DNA of 55,665 bases from Colivivens sp963626085 (lineage in GTDB: Bacteria; Bacteroidota; Bacteroidia; Bacteroidales; Bacteroidaceae). A program made the translations under genes and the position numbers. The stretch is from contig CAVFVJ010000042.1 in the NCBI GenBank assembly GCA_963626085.1, positions 1 through 55,665 on the forward strand, given 5' to 3'. Position 1 is the first letter of the stretch. The number at the start of each line of letters is the position of its first letter. Under the pieces are notes generated by a model, which did no database searches, had not been told where the DNA came from, and saw only the letters and a program-made list of their open reading frames with translations. Shown piece by piece: positions 40,864 through 50,991 of this stretch.

Positions 40864-43290
40864 ATGAGCAACAATAATATCAATAGAGATAACACCTATA
40901 AGAGGATGCGTAAACCAAAGTTCAATCTGAACTGGATTTATATGCTGTTGTTGTTTGGTGTAGCGTTTGTGCTGTTGTCCAAGTCGGGAGGTACATCTTC
41001 CAAACAACTCTCCTATACAGATTTCGAGAATTGTCTGGACAGTGGTTACGTGAATGAGATACTGGTCAACAAGGACGAGTTGTCGTTGAGGTTTGCCATC
41101 TCGAAGACTGGAGAGAAATTTATCTATGGTGATGTAGCAAAAAATCAGTCGGCAAAAAGAATTCCTGAGGTGGAGTTCGGCTCTGTCGATAATCTTGAGA
41201 ACAAGGTGGACTCGGCAAGGGCTCATGGCAAGTTTACAGGAAAGGTAAGCTACGAACGTGAAAACAACACCTTGTGGAATATACTGATACAAGTCGGCCC
41301 GTTGATTCTGTTGGTTGCCTTTTGGTTCTTCATCATGAAACGTATGGGTGGTGGAGGTGCCGGGGGCGGCATATTCAGTTTTGGAAAATCAAAGGCAAAA
41401 CTGTTTGAACAGAGTAATCCCGATAGCCGGATAACCTTCAAGGATGTGGCTGGTCAGACCGAAGCCAAACGGGAAGTGCACGAGATTGTAGACTTCCTTA
41501 AGAACTCCCAGAAATACACGGAGTTGGGAGGCAAGATTCCCAAGGGAGCGTTGCTCATAGGACCTCCTGGAACAGGAAAGACCCTGCTGGCAAAGGCAGT
41601 GGCAGGTGAGGCGGATGTTCCGTTCTTCTCACTCTCCGGTTCTGACTTTGTGGAGATGTTCGTCGGTGTAGGCGCAAGTCGTGTGCGCGATTTGTTCCAG
41701 CAGGCAAAGGAAAAGGCTCCGTGCATTGTGTTCATCGATGAGATTGACGCAATCGGGCGTGCTCGTGGTAACAAGGCAAGTATGGGAGGCAATGACGAGC
41801 GAGAGAATACCCTCAACCAGTTGCTTACCGAGATGGACGGTTTCGGTACCAACAGCGGAATAATAATTCTTGCCGCAACCAACCGTGCTGACATCCTTGA
41901 CAAGGCGTTGCTCCGTGCAGGACGTTTCGACCGCCAGATTCATGTGGAACTGCCTGACCTAAGTGAAAGAAAGGCAATATTCAATGTACACCTGCGTCCA
42001 ATCAAGATAGACGAGACTGTGGATGTGGACACTTTGGCACGTCAGACACCAGGATTCTCAGGGGCAGACATAGCCAATGTATGTAATGAGGCTGCTCTTA
42101 TTGCAGCGAGAAAGAATAGTACATGGGTCAATAAACAGTGTTTCCTCGATGCGGTAGACAGAATTATAGGTGGACTGGAGAAAAAGACAAAGGTCATGAC
42201 CGACTCCGAAAAACGCTCTATCGCATTGCATGAGGCGGGTCACGCAACCGTCAGCTGGTTCTGTCAGTATGCCAATCCGTTGGTGAAAGTTACCATAGTG
42301 CCTCGTGGTCAAGCCCTTGGGGCAGCGTGGTACATGCCGGAGGAACGGCAGATCACTACCAAAGAGGAGATCCTCGATGAGATATGTGCGACACTCGGTG
42401 GACGGGCTGCAGAGGAGTTGTGTGTAGGACGTATATCTACAGGTGCCATGAATGACCTGGAGAAGGTTACCAAGCGTTCATATGGAATGATTGCGTATGC
42501 AGGCATGAGTGAGTCATTGCCCAACTTATGCTATTATAATAATGAGGAGTATCAGTTCAGCAGACCTTACAGTGAACATACTGCAGAGTTGATTGACCTT
42601 GAGGTCAAGAAACTGATAGCCGAACAGTACGACAGAGCAAAGCGGATTCTTGAAGAGCATAAAGAGGGACACGCACAGCTTGCCCAACTGTTGATTGAAC
42701 GTGAGGTCATTTATGCGGAGGATGTTGAGAATATCTTCGGAAAACGTCCGTGGATGTCGCGCACCGAAGAGCTTCTTGCAGCCAATGAGGCGGATAAGAA
42801 CAAAGGAACAGACGAGTCCGTGGATGACCATGCAGCTGAGAATGAGGAAATCATACGCAAGAAAGTGGTTGAAGCGGTGATTGAGAAGGCCAAGAACGGA
42901 CAGAACGGTGCTACTGACGAGAATAAGCGCGGAAAAGATTCTGCGGTGAAGTCAGATGTGAAAGCTTTTCGGGAGTTGAAGGTGACCACATTCGATCCAG
43001 CTTCGGAGGGTGAGACTGTACACGAGTCAGAAGTTGAAGTAAAAACAGAACCTGTACCAGTACAAGAAACTTCTATCAAGCTAGAGCACGTGGAAGGTTC
43101 AGCTGATGTTACTGTTGCCGATGAATTGTCAGTTAAAACAGAGACCGATGGTAAGGTAGATGGCACGTTGGACGGAATGAGACCGATTGAATTGCCAGAG
43201 TTGATGACGGATGACGAGGTGAAGACGAAACGTAACGAAGTGAAAACACAACCTGTAACCCCACATGAGAACACTCTCTTTGGGTGGTGA
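40864..43290 (+). CDS. ftsH: ATP-dependent zinc metalloprotease FtsH with long acidic C-terminal tail
   Basis: Membrane-bound AAA+ protease for quality control and regulated proteolysis. 808 residues. Two transmembrane helices (~24-39 and ~141-158) flank the periplasmic domain; then Walker A GPPGTGKT (233-240), Walker B CIVFIDEIDAIGRARG, SRH region RPGR-like LLRAGRFDRQIHVELP, zinc site HEAGH and third ligand region STGAMNDLEK. Family proteins usually end soon after NIFGKRPW; here about 170 further residues follow from ~639, highly charged, low in complexity, ending ENTLFGW. Overlaps a possible early start of cdsA. Confidence 0.95.
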   Translation: MSNNNINRDNTYKRMRKPKFNLNWIYMLLLFGVAFVLLSKSGGTSSKQLSYTDFENCLDSGYVNEILVNKDELSLRFAISKTGEKFIYGDVAKNQSAKRIPEVEFGSVDNLENKVDSARAHGKFTGKVSYERENNTLWNILIQVGPLILLVAFWFFIMKRMGGGGAGGGIFSFGKSKAKLFEQSNPDSRITFKDVAGQTEAKREVHEIVDFLKNSQKYTELGGKIPKGALLIGPPGTGKTLLAKAVAGEADVPFFSLSGSDFVEMFVGVGASRVRDLFQQAKEKAPCIVFIDEIDAIGRARGNKASMGGNDERENTLNQLLTEMDGFGTNSGIIILAATNRADILDKALLRAGRFDRQIHVELPDLSERKAIFNVHLRPIKIDETVDVDTLARQTPGFSGADIANVCNEAALIAARKNSTWVNKQCFLDAVDRIIGGLEKKTKVMTDSEKRSIALHEAGHATVSWFCQYANPLVKVTIVPRGQALGAAWYMPEERQITTKEEILDEICATLGGRAAEELCVGRISTGAMNDLEKVTKRSYGMIAYAGMSESLPNLCYYNNEEYQFSRPYSEHTAELIDLEVKKLIAEQYDRAKRILEEHKEGHAQLAQLLIEREVIYAEDVENIFGKRPWMSRTEELLAANEADKNKGTDESVDDHAAENEEIIRKKVVEAVIEKAKNGQNGATDENKRGKDSAVKSDVKAFRELKVTTFDPASEGETVHESEVEVKTEPVPVQETSIKLEHVEGSADVTVADELSVKTETDGKVDGTLDGMRPIELPELMTDDEVKTKRNEVKTQPVTPHENTLFGW

Positions 43291-43309
43291 TAAGTATACT
43301 ATTGGATAT

Positions 43310-44197
43310 ATGCAGTTGAAAAAGTTGAATAAGGAATTGTTGATACGTTCAGTTACAGGCATAGCTTTTGTACTTGTGATGGTGACCTGTATTTTGTGGA
43401 ATCCCATGTCTTTTGCAGTTTTGTTTGCAGTGATATCAGGACTGACCACGTGGGAGTTTTGCTCATTGATTAATAGACACATGAACTGCCAAGTGAACCG
43501 CTTCATAGTTACGTTGGCATCCGTCTATCTGTTTGGAGCGGTAATGGTGTTCAACGCAAATATTACAGGTTCGGAGGTGTTTATCCCTTATCTCATAACA
43601 ATCGTTTATCTGCTTATATCCGAATTGTATTTCAAGGAGAATAACGTGTTGATGAATTGGGCATTCTCCCTGATGGCACAATTGTATGTGGCCTTGCCTT
43701 TCGCCCTGCTCAGTACAATGAGCCTCGTTGCTGTCAACTATGGTATGGGGAGAGTCGGTGTTGCCTATGACCCAATGTATGTGCTTGCAGTCTTTGTGTT
43801 TATTTGGTTCGGAGACTCGGCTGCATATGCTTTTGGCAGTATGTTTGGCAAAAACAGACTGTTCCCTAGAATATCCCCAAAGAAATCATGGGAAGGTTGC
43901 ATCGCCGACCTTGTGGCGTGCCTTGTCGTTTCACAGGCAATAGCGTGTTGGAGTAACGGGTTCTCGGGTAATGAACTCTTCAACCGTTTTGCTTGGGCGG
44001 GACTTGCTGCAGTCGTCTCCGTGTTTGGTACATGGGGTGACCTTGTGGAGTCGCTCATCAAACGTAAGTTGGGAATAAAGGACTCTGGGAATATTCTTCC
44101 TGGACACGGAGGAATGCTTGACCGCTTTGACAGCTCGTTGCTGGCCATTCCGATGGCGGTAGTGTACATCTATACGGTAAATGAGCTCCTGGCATAG
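43310..44197 (+). CDS. cdsA: Phosphatidate cytidylyltransferase
   Basis: Makes CDP-diacylglycerol, the substrate of PssA encoded at 22233. About 295 residues, eight transmembrane segments, C-terminal signature LIKRKLGIKDSGNILPGHGG followed by MLDRFDS. The start at 43310 is preferred because it leads straight into the conserved N-terminus; an upstream ATG at 43265 would overlap ftsH by 26 bp. Confidence 0.94.
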   Translation: MQLKKLNKELLIRSVTGIAFVLVMVTCILWNPMSFAVLFAVISGLTTWEFCSLINRHMNCQVNRFIVTLASVYLFGAVMVFNANITGSEVFIPYLITIVYLLISELYFKENNVLMNWAFSLMAQLYVALPFALLSTMSLVAVNYGMGRVGVAYDPMYVLAVFVFIWFGDSAAYAFGSMFGKNRLFPRISPKKSWEGCIADLVACLVVSQAIACWSNGFSGNELFNRFAWAGLAAVVSVFGTWGDLVESLIKRKLGIKDSGNILPGHGGMLDRFDSSLLAIPMAVVYIYTVNELLA

Positions 44198-44230
44198 AAT
44201 AATACGGCTAACAAATAAAATAGATATATT

Positions 44231-46045
44231 ATGGAGGAAATAGTTAATAATGAACCTGTAAAAGAACCTGTTCTTGAGCCACAGGAAAATGAGGAGACAG
44301 TCGTGCCTGCACTTGACACAACCAGTGCGGAGCCGGATTCTGCTCCAGCCAATACAGTGGATGACAATATCACGAAAGATGGTATAATAGAACGTCTTAA
44401 ACAGATTACGGATGCAGACGAAGATATCAGCAGGCAGGAGGTCGACTCCCTGAAGAGCCGTTTCTATCGCATCTTGAGGGCGGAAAGCGAGGCAGCACAC
44501 AAGAAGTATCTTGATGAAGGAGGTACTCCAGACGCTTTTGAACCGGTACTTGATCCACAGGAACAAGTGTTCAAAGACTTGTTGACAATAGTGCGTGAGA
44601 GGCGTGCTGCGCAGCATGAGGCAGAAGAACGCTTGAAGGAGGAGAACTACCTGAAGAAGATGCAGGTCATTGAGAAAATAAAGGCCATACTCGAAACTCC
44701 AGACGAGGTAAACAAGTCATATAATGAGTTCCGTCAGCTTCAGAACGACTGGAATTCAGCCAAAGAGGTTCCGGCGGAGAAAGCTACAGAATTGTGGAAG
44801 ACTTATCAGACGTATGTTGAGAAGTTCTATGACACACTTAAGTTGAACAACGAACTCCGTGCCTACGACTTCAAGAAGAATCTAGACATGAAAACAGCTC
44901 TATGTGAGGCAGCGGAGAAGTTGGCTGACGAGAAGGATGTCGTTTCCGCATTCCGTCAGTTGCAGACACTACACCAACAATTCCGTGAGATAGGACCAGT
45001 GAGTCGTGAACTGAGGGAACAGGTGTGGGAACGCTTCAAGGCAGCATCAACGGTGATAAACAAACGTCATCAGGAATATTTTGAGGCACGTAAGGAACAG
45101 GAAAACCAAAACCTGGATCAGAAGACTGCCATCTGCGAAATCATAGAAGGGTTTGACACAGAGTCGTTCAAGTCCATCGCAGACTGGAATAATGCCAGCG
45201 AGCAGATAATTACGTTGCAGGCAAAGTGGAAAACTATTGGTTTTGCACCACAGAAGATGAACCAGAAAATCTACGACCGTTTCCGTGCTGCGTGTGACAA
45301 GTTTTTCGTCAAGAAGTCCGAATTCTTCAAAGTCCTTCGCGATAACATGAGCGACAACCTGAAGAAGAAACTGGAACTTGTGGAAAAAGCAGAGGCACTG
45401 AAAGATAGTCAGGACTGGAAAAAAACCGGGGACGAGTTGATAGCTCTACAAAAGGAATGGACCGAGATTGGTGCTGTTCCGAGGAAACACAGCGATGCGC
45501 TGTGGACTCGTTTCCGTGCTGCGTGTGATACGTTCTTCAATGCTAGAAAAGCCAACACCACTAGTCAGAACTCAGAACAGGCGGATAACCTAAGGAAGAA
45601 GAATGAAATTGTCGCAAGACTGGAGGCTATCGTGCCAGAGGAGACAGAAGGGCTTCGCCAGATACTGAAAGATGCACAGACCGAATGGAACGAGATTGGT
45701 CATGTGCCGTTCAAAGAGAAAGACAAGGTGTTTAAGGCGTTGAGGACTCAGATGGACCGCTTGTACAACTACCTTGGTGAATCGGCGTCAAAACGAAGGG
45801 TGGAGAATTTCAAGAACACGCTCAGTGATGTTGGCAACGACCGGGTTAGAGACCGTTTAGTAAGGCAGGCTGAGATCCTTCAGCAGGAGATAAAGACATA
45901 CGAGAACAACCTTGGTTTCCTCAACCTGTCTAAATCAAACAAGGGCAGCAATCTCGTTGATGAATTAAACCGCAAAGTAGAGAAGCTGCGTTCCGACCTT
46001 TTGGAAATCAAGGATAAGATAAAGATTCTTGACCACAAGGAATAA
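44231..46045 (+). CDS. DUF349 repeat protein
   Basis: A 604-residue, highly charged, mainly helical protein with no signal peptide or membrane segment. After an acidic N-terminal 60 residues, DUF349-like units of about 70 residues recur at roughly 145, 220, 290, 365 and 440 onward, each around a short W/L...EIG.V core (LQNDWNSAKEVPAEKATELW, LHQQFREIGPVSRELREQVW, LQAKWKTIGFAPQK, LQKEWTEIGAVPRKHSDALW, AQTEWNEIGHVPFKEKDKVF). Function unknown; distant relatives have been linked to RNA/protein turnover. It lies 33 bp after cdsA and ends before a terminator. Confidence 0.88.
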   Translation: MEEIVNNEPVKEPVLEPQENEETVVPALDTTSAEPDSAPANTVDDNITKDGIIERLKQITDADEDISRQEVDSLKSRFYRILRAESEAAHKKYLDEGGTPDAFEPVLDPQEQVFKDLLTIVRERRAAQHEAEERLKEENYLKKMQVIEKIKAILETPDEVNKSYNEFRQLQNDWNSAKEVPAEKATELWKTYQTYVEKFYDTLKLNNELRAYDFKKNLDMKTALCEAAEKLADEKDVVSAFRQLQTLHQQFREIGPVSRELREQVWERFKAASTVINKRHQEYFEARKEQENQNLDQKTAICEIIEGFDTESFKSIADWNNASEQIITLQAKWKTIGFAPQKMNQKIYDRFRAACDKFFVKKSEFFKVLRDNMSDNLKKKLELVEKAEALKDSQDWKKTGDELIALQKEWTEIGAVPRKHSDALWTRFRAACDTFFNARKANTTSQNSEQADNLRKKNEIVARLEAIVPEETEGLRQILKDAQTEWNEIGHVPFKEKDKVFKALRTQMDRLYNYLGESASKRRVENFKNTLSDVGNDRVRDRLVRQAEILQQEIKTYENNLGFLNLSKSNKGSNLVDELNRKVEKLRSDLLEIKDKIKILDHKE

Positions 46046-46075
46046 TAGAACTTATTACTCAGAATGACATTTACA

Positions 46076-46118
46076 AGCACTCTCCGCTTCGATAATGATT
46101 GCAGAGAGTGCTTTTATT
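46076..46118 (+). terminator. Terminator after the DUF349 gene
   Basis: AGCACTCTC / GAGAGTGCT, 9-bp perfect stem with a 19-nt loop followed by TTTTATT. It overlaps the upstream in-frame ATG of rarA at 46095, supporting the later rarA start. Confidence 0.75.
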
Positions 46119-46148
46119 CACATACTTTCAATCACAAAGAATTTGCAC

Positions 46149-47408
46149 ATGCAACCGTTGGCAGAAAGAATGCGTCCTCAGAAACTGGACGACTACATCG
46201 GGCAGTCCCATTTAGTAGGTGAGGATGCTGTGATAAGGAAGATGATAGAGACGAAGCGCGTCTCATCATTCATCTTGTGGGGCGCCCCAGGTGTGGGCAA
46301 GACCACTCTCGCCAATATTATAGCCAAAACGCTCGATGTACCGTTCTTCACGTTGAGTGCAGTGACCAGTGGTGTGAAGGATGTGAGGGAGGTGATAGAA
46401 CGTGCAAAGTCTTCCCATTTTTTCGGGACAGGCAACCCCATCCTCTTCATAGACGAGATTCACCGTTTCTCCAAGAGCCAGCAGGACTCTCTGCTGGGAG
46501 CAGTGGAACAAGGGGTGGTGACACTCATAGGAGCGACAACAGAGAATCCCTCTTTCGAGGTTATCAGACCGCTCTTGAGTCGCTGTCAGGTGTATGTGCT
46601 CCAACCTTTGGATAAGGACGACTTGCTGAAGCTCGTGGACAGAGCCTTGATGACAGACATCTATCTGAAGCAGCGTAATATAATCTTGAAGCAGACGGAT
46701 GCTTTGTTACGCTATTCAGGAGGCGATGCTAGAAAACTGCTCAATATACTCGAATTGGCAACGAACGAGTCGGATGTCATTGACGACAAGACCGTGATGG
46801 ACCTGGTGCAACAAAGTCCGCTGGCATATGACAAAGATGGCGAGATGCACTACGACCTCATCTCCGCATTCATCAAGAGCATACGTGGCAGTGACCCCGA
46901 TGCTGCGGTCTATTATCTTGCACGTATGATTGAAGGCGGTGAAGAACCTGAATTTATAGCACGTCGGTTGATAATATCGGCAAGCGAAGACATCGGTCTT
47001 GCCAATCCCAACGCATTATTGATGGCCAATGCCGCATTTGACGCAGTGCATAAGATAGGATGGCCAGAAGGACGTATCCCGTTGGCGGAGGCTACAGTGT
47101 ATCTAGCAACCAGTCCCAAGAGTAATTCTGCATACATGGCAGTTAACAGTGCCTTGCAGTATGTCAGGGAGAGTGGAAACCTACCAGTGCCACTACACTT
47201 GCGTAATGCCCCGACAAAACTTATGGAACAGTTGGGGTATGGAAAGGACTATAAATACGCACATGACTATCCTGGACATTACGTGCGGCAACAGTTCCTG
47301 CCTGACGAAGCACAAACCATGCGCTTCTGGCAGGCACAAGACAATCCGCAGGAGATGAAGATAAAGGCGAGAATGGACACTCTGCGTGGGGATGTGAAAA
47401 CGGACTAA
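46149..47408 (+). CDS. rarA: Replication-associated recombination protein A (MgsA/RarA AAA+ ATPase)
   Basis: Clamp-loader-like ATPase acting at stalled replication forks. 419 residues from MQPLAERMRP. Seen: LDDYIGQSHLVG, ILWGAPGVGKTTLANIIA (Walker A), ILFIDEIHRFSKSQQD (Walker B), IGATTENPSFEVI (sensor 1), LLRYSGGDARKLLNILE (sensor 2), ISASEDIGLANP and LHLRNAPTKLM in the C-terminal domain. Followed after 14 bp by mutS2. Confidence 0.94.
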   Translation: MQPLAERMRPQKLDDYIGQSHLVGEDAVIRKMIETKRVSSFILWGAPGVGKTTLANIIAKTLDVPFFTLSAVTSGVKDVREVIERAKSSHFFGTGNPILFIDEIHRFSKSQQDSLLGAVEQGVVTLIGATTENPSFEVIRPLLSRCQVYVLQPLDKDDLLKLVDRALMTDIYLKQRNIILKQTDALLRYSGGDARKLLNILELATNESDVIDDKTVMDLVQQSPLAYDKDGEMHYDLISAFIKSIRGSDPDAAVYYLARMIEGGEEPEFIARRLIISASEDIGLANPNALLMANAAFDAVHKIGWPEGRIPLAEATVYLATSPKSNSAYMAVNSALQYVRESGNLPVPLHLRNAPTKLMEQLGYGKDYKYAHDYPGHYVRQQFLPDEAQTMRFWQAQDNPQEMKIKARMDTLRGDVKTD

Positions 47409-47422
47409 AAAGAATTTGATAG

Positions 47423-49879
47423 ATGGTATACCCAGATAATTACGAGCAAAAGATTGGATTTGATGTAATAAGGAAAATGCTGAAGGAGATGTGTTTGTGC
47501 CCATTGGGAGCGGAACGCGTTGATTCGATGGAGTTTTCCTCAAAATACGATGAGATAAGCCATAAGGTCAAACAGACTGCAGAGTTCACCAGAATATTGA
47601 GGGAGGAGGAGTTTCCCGACCAGAACTACTATGATCTACGACCTGCACTGCGAAGAATAAAAATCCAAAGCACGTATCTGTTGGTGGATGAGTTGTTTGA
47701 CTTGCAACGGTCGCTGGACTCTATCGACCGGATTGTGGGTTTCTTCAACAAAGACACAGATGACGATGGCAGTCGGCTGTACCCAGAACTGGCAGCACTG
47801 ACTTGTAACATCAAGACGTTTCCCAATATTGTTAGGCGTATCAGTCAGATACTTGACAAATATGGTAATGTGAAGGACTCTGCAACGGTAGAACTGATGC
47901 GTATACGTCAAGAGAAGGCAAGTACGTCGAATAGCATATCTGGTACGCTCCACCGTATTCTCCGACAGGCAAAGACCGATGGCTTGGTAAGCAAGGACTC
48001 CACTCCTGCCATGCGAGACGGACGGCTTGTGATTCCGGTGGCCCCCTCGTTGAAACGTAAGATAAGCGGAATCGTCCACGACGAGTCCGACTCCGGCAAG
48101 ACAGTGTACGTCGAACCGGCTGAGGTGGTCGAGGCAAATAACCGTGTGAGGGAACTGGAGAGCGAGGAACGGCGTGAGATTATACGCCTGTTGACTGTCT
48201 TCACAGACTCCGTGCGTCCTTATGTGCTCGACATGATACGTTCATATGAGTTTCTTGGGGATATTGACTTTATTCGAGCAAAGGCTCGGTTTGCAGTAAT
48301 GACCGACTCGGTGTTGCCAGTCGTAGAGGACTGCCAACGTGTTGACCTCAGCATGGCGGTGCATCCGTTGTTGCGCATGTCGTTGGAAAAGCATGGTCGC
48401 ACAGTTGTTCCGTTGGACATACGTCTGACCCCCGACCAGCGCATACTTCTTATCTCTGGTCCCAATGCAGGAGGCAAGTCCGTGTGCCTGAAGACCGTAG
48501 GGCTGTTGCAGTACATGTTGCAGTGCGGCATGCTTGTTTCCGCTGCAGAGAGTAGCCGTATGGGCATATTCCAGAATATTTTCATAGATATAGGTGACGA
48601 GCAGAGTCTGGAGAACGACCTCTCCACTTATTCCTCACACATAATGAACATGAAGGTGATGTTGAAGAATGCAAACTTCTCGTCACTCATCCTCATCGAC
48701 GAGTTCGGTGGGGGAACTGAACCGCAGATTGGTGGAGCCATTGCCGAGGCAGTCCTCAAGAGGTTCAATGCTAAGAAAGCATTCGGTGTTATAACGACTC
48801 ATTACCAGAACCTAAAGCAATACGCACAGGACGCACCAGGTATCGTCAATGGTGCGATGCTTTATGACAACAGGCTGATGCAGCCTTTGTTCCAACTGCG
48901 CATAGGCAATCCTGGAAGTTCGTTCGCCATAGAGATTGTGCGTAAGATTGGCATTCCTGAGGATGTGATAGCTGAGGCTTCTCAGATGGTTGGACACAGT
49001 TACATCTCTGCTGACAAGTACTTGCAGGAGATTGCTCGCGACAAGCGTTACTGGGAGAACAAACGCCAAGAAATTCATCAGAAGGAGAAGAAACTGGAGG
49101 CTACCATACAACGGTATGAGGAGGAATTCGAGAAAATTCATGCACAGAGACGTGAGATAATAGAGAGGGCCAAGGCAGAGGCACAGCAACTGCTCAAGAG
49201 TTCCAATGCGAAGATTGAGCGTACGATAAAGGATATCAAGGAGGCTCAGGCTGAAAAGGAACGTACACGGCAGATACGTGACAGACTGGACAAGTTCAAG
49301 GATGAGGTGGATTCAAAGCAGGCGGCACACCAGCAGAAGGTGACTGTACGCAAACCGGTTCAAACCCCTCCATCAGAAGTCCTGCGTGACAAATCAACGG
49401 ACACATCGTCAGGCCGTCCGTTTGCGGTCGGAGGATACGTGAAGATGAAGGGACAGACGTCAGTTGGACAAATCATCAAGATGAATGGCAAGGAGGCTCT
49501 TGTAGCGTTTGGCGATATACAGATGAATGTCAAGGTGAACTGCCTTGAGCACAGCACAGCCCCTAAACGGGAGAAACGTGCCGCTGCATTTATTTCCGTC
49601 GGTTCGAATGACGGATTAAGGGATACCGTGCTCAATTTCTCTGGCGAGATTGATGTTAGGGGGATGCGTGGCGATGAGTGCATGAAAGCCATAAGCCTGT
49701 TTGTTGACGAGGCGTTGGTCACCAATGCGTCAAGGGTGAGGATTCTGCACGGCACGGGTAACGGCATTCTGCGTGAGCTTGTGCGCCATTATCTGGACAC
49801 CATCCCGGAAGTGACTGATTATCGAGATGAGAACCCTCAGTTTGGTGGCAGTGGAATAACTGTTGTGGACTTTGGATGA
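47423..49879 (+). CDS. mutS2: Endonuclease MutS2
   Basis: MutS-family ATPase without the mismatch-recognition domain; suppresses recombination or rescues collided ribosomes in other bacteria. 818 residues. Core ATPase: LLISGPNAGGKSVCLKTVGL (Walker A, ~350-370), SSLILIDEFGGGTEPQIGGA (Walker B), ITTHYQNLKQYA. A long coiled coil (~530-640, KEKKLEATIQRYEEEFEKIH) follows, and the C-terminal Smr nuclease domain has EIDVRGMRGDECM and ILHGTGNGILRELV. Its stop lies 4 bp from the stop of the convergent DUF4421 gene. Confidence 0.94.
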   Translation: MVYPDNYEQKIGFDVIRKMLKEMCLCPLGAERVDSMEFSSKYDEISHKVKQTAEFTRILREEEFPDQNYYDLRPALRRIKIQSTYLLVDELFDLQRSLDSIDRIVGFFNKDTDDDGSRLYPELAALTCNIKTFPNIVRRISQILDKYGNVKDSATVELMRIRQEKASTSNSISGTLHRILRQAKTDGLVSKDSTPAMRDGRLVIPVAPSLKRKISGIVHDESDSGKTVYVEPAEVVEANNRVRELESEERREIIRLLTVFTDSVRPYVLDMIRSYEFLGDIDFIRAKARFAVMTDSVLPVVEDCQRVDLSMAVHPLLRMSLEKHGRTVVPLDIRLTPDQRILLISGPNAGGKSVCLKTVGLLQYMLQCGMLVSAAESSRMGIFQNIFIDIGDEQSLENDLSTYSSHIMNMKVMLKNANFSSLILIDEFGGGTEPQIGGAIAEAVLKRFNAKKAFGVITTHYQNLKQYAQDAPGIVNGAMLYDNRLMQPLFQLRIGNPGSSFAIEIVRKIGIPEDVIAEASQMVGHSYISADKYLQEIARDKRYWENKRQEIHQKEKKLEATIQRYEEEFEKIHAQRREIIERAKAEAQQLLKSSNAKIERTIKDIKEAQAEKERTRQIRDRLDKFKDEVDSKQAAHQQKVTVRKPVQTPPSEVLRDKSTDTSSGRPFAVGGYVKMKGQTSVGQIIKMNGKEALVAFGDIQMNVKVNCLEHSTAPKREKRAAAFISVGSNDGLRDTVLNFSGEIDVRGMRGDECMKAISLFVDEALVTNASRVRILHGTGNGILRELVRHYLDTIPEVTDYRDENPQFGGSGITVVDFG

Positions 49880-49883
49880 CCGC

Positions 49884-50987
49884 TTACCTGTATTGACTTT
49901 TCTTCAGGAAGTTGAGTCCCATGATGAATTTTACCGTTCCGTAGTTGTTGGTAAGGCTAAACTTCCTCTCCCTGTAGGCATAAGTGTGGATGTCCACTAC
50001 CAGTCCCGTGAAGTACTTAGTGTTGTTCCAGAACAAACTGGTGCGGAAAACCACGTCAGTGCTTATATTGCGCAGGATATCCTTGTCCTCGTCGCTTTTG
50101 GTGATGTTCGACTGGCGGTAGCCTATTGATGGAAGTACGGACACAGCCCAAATGCAGTTTTTCCGGAATGCCCAGTTGTATCCGTAGCCAAAACTGACGG
50201 AGTAGTCCTTGTAACTTACTTTGCTGAACAGCAAGGTGGTGTCAATCTGTTGGGCTATGTCGCTCGACAGTTCGTTTTTGTTGAATGTCACGTCCACCTG
50301 ATTGTAAGAGACCCCCAGTTTCCATGACCCACAACTTCTGCGCTGCACCGCGTTCTCACCGAATGCAGCAGGCCATGAATACCGCTTGTGGTTGAAGATG
50401 TATTGAGCATCGAACCCGAAACATTTGGAGTTCAGACCCTTGAAATCCCTGTTGTGGTCTTTTAGGTCTATGTCCGATATGCTCGTGAACTTGGCGGACT
50501 TGCCCGAACGGAAGGTGTATATTTCCGCAAAGAGACGAGCGGTGTTGAGGGAAAGTGAATTACGGTGTCCCGTACCGTTAGTTTCCCCTTTGGGTTTCCC
50601 GATGTCCCCGAGGTTGATGGAGTGACCGTAACCGATGATGCTCCAGTAAACGTATCCTCCAAGCACCAAAGGGTTTCCCGATTCAAGTGACATGGAGTTG
50701 GTAGTGCCTGTCTCGCTTGAGGTGATTCGGTAGTAGTCGTGCCAGTAGGACAGCTCCATCTGTCCTGTGAACTCGTATTTCTGTGGGGTCACATAATTGG
50801 TGTCACAGCCCATGAAGAAATTGGTGACAGCGTCCGCTGCCTTGAATATGGTGCTCAACAGTCCCTTCTCGGGCTTCTCTACCTGTTGCGTGCAAGTGCT
50901 GTCTGTCTGAATGTCAATTGAATTGGCGTCCCCTGCAACGGCAAGTAGGGCAACAGACAGAAGAATTGTAGTCAGTGGCAGTCTCAT
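49884..50987 (-). CDS. DUF4421 family protein, probable outer-membrane beta-barrel
   Basis: About 367 residues from the Met at 50987, with a signal peptide (MRLPLTTILLSVALLAVAG). The remainder alternates short amphipathic strands (GYVYWSIIGYGHSINLG, YSVSFGYGYNWAFRKN, VVFRTSLFWNNTKYFTGLVV) and ends in MGLNFLKKSQYR, consistent with a barrel. DUF4421 is a Bacteroidetes family of unknown function. The chosen start lies 4 bp after the Gfo/Idh stop, so the two form an operon; the longer frame to 51059 would overlap it. Confidence 0.8.
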   Translation of the reverse strand: MRLPLTTILLSVALLAVAGDANSIDIQTDSTCTQQVEKPEKGLLSTIFKAADAVTNFFMGCDTNYVTPQKYEFTGQMELSYWHDYYRITSSETGTTNSMSLESGNPLVLGGYVYWSIIGYGHSINLGDIGKPKGETNGTGHRNSLSLNTARLFAEIYTFRSGKSAKFTSISDIDLKDHNRDFKGLNSKCFGFDAQYIFNHKRYSWPAAFGENAVQRRSCGSWKLGVSYNQVDVTFNKNELSSDIAQQIDTTLLFSKVSYKDYSVSFGYGYNWAFRKNCIWAVSVLPSIGYRQSNITKSDEDKDILRNISTDVVFRTSLFWNNTKYFTGLVVDIHTYAYRERKFSLTNNYGTVKFIMGLNFLKKSQYR

Positions 50988-50991
50988 GTAG

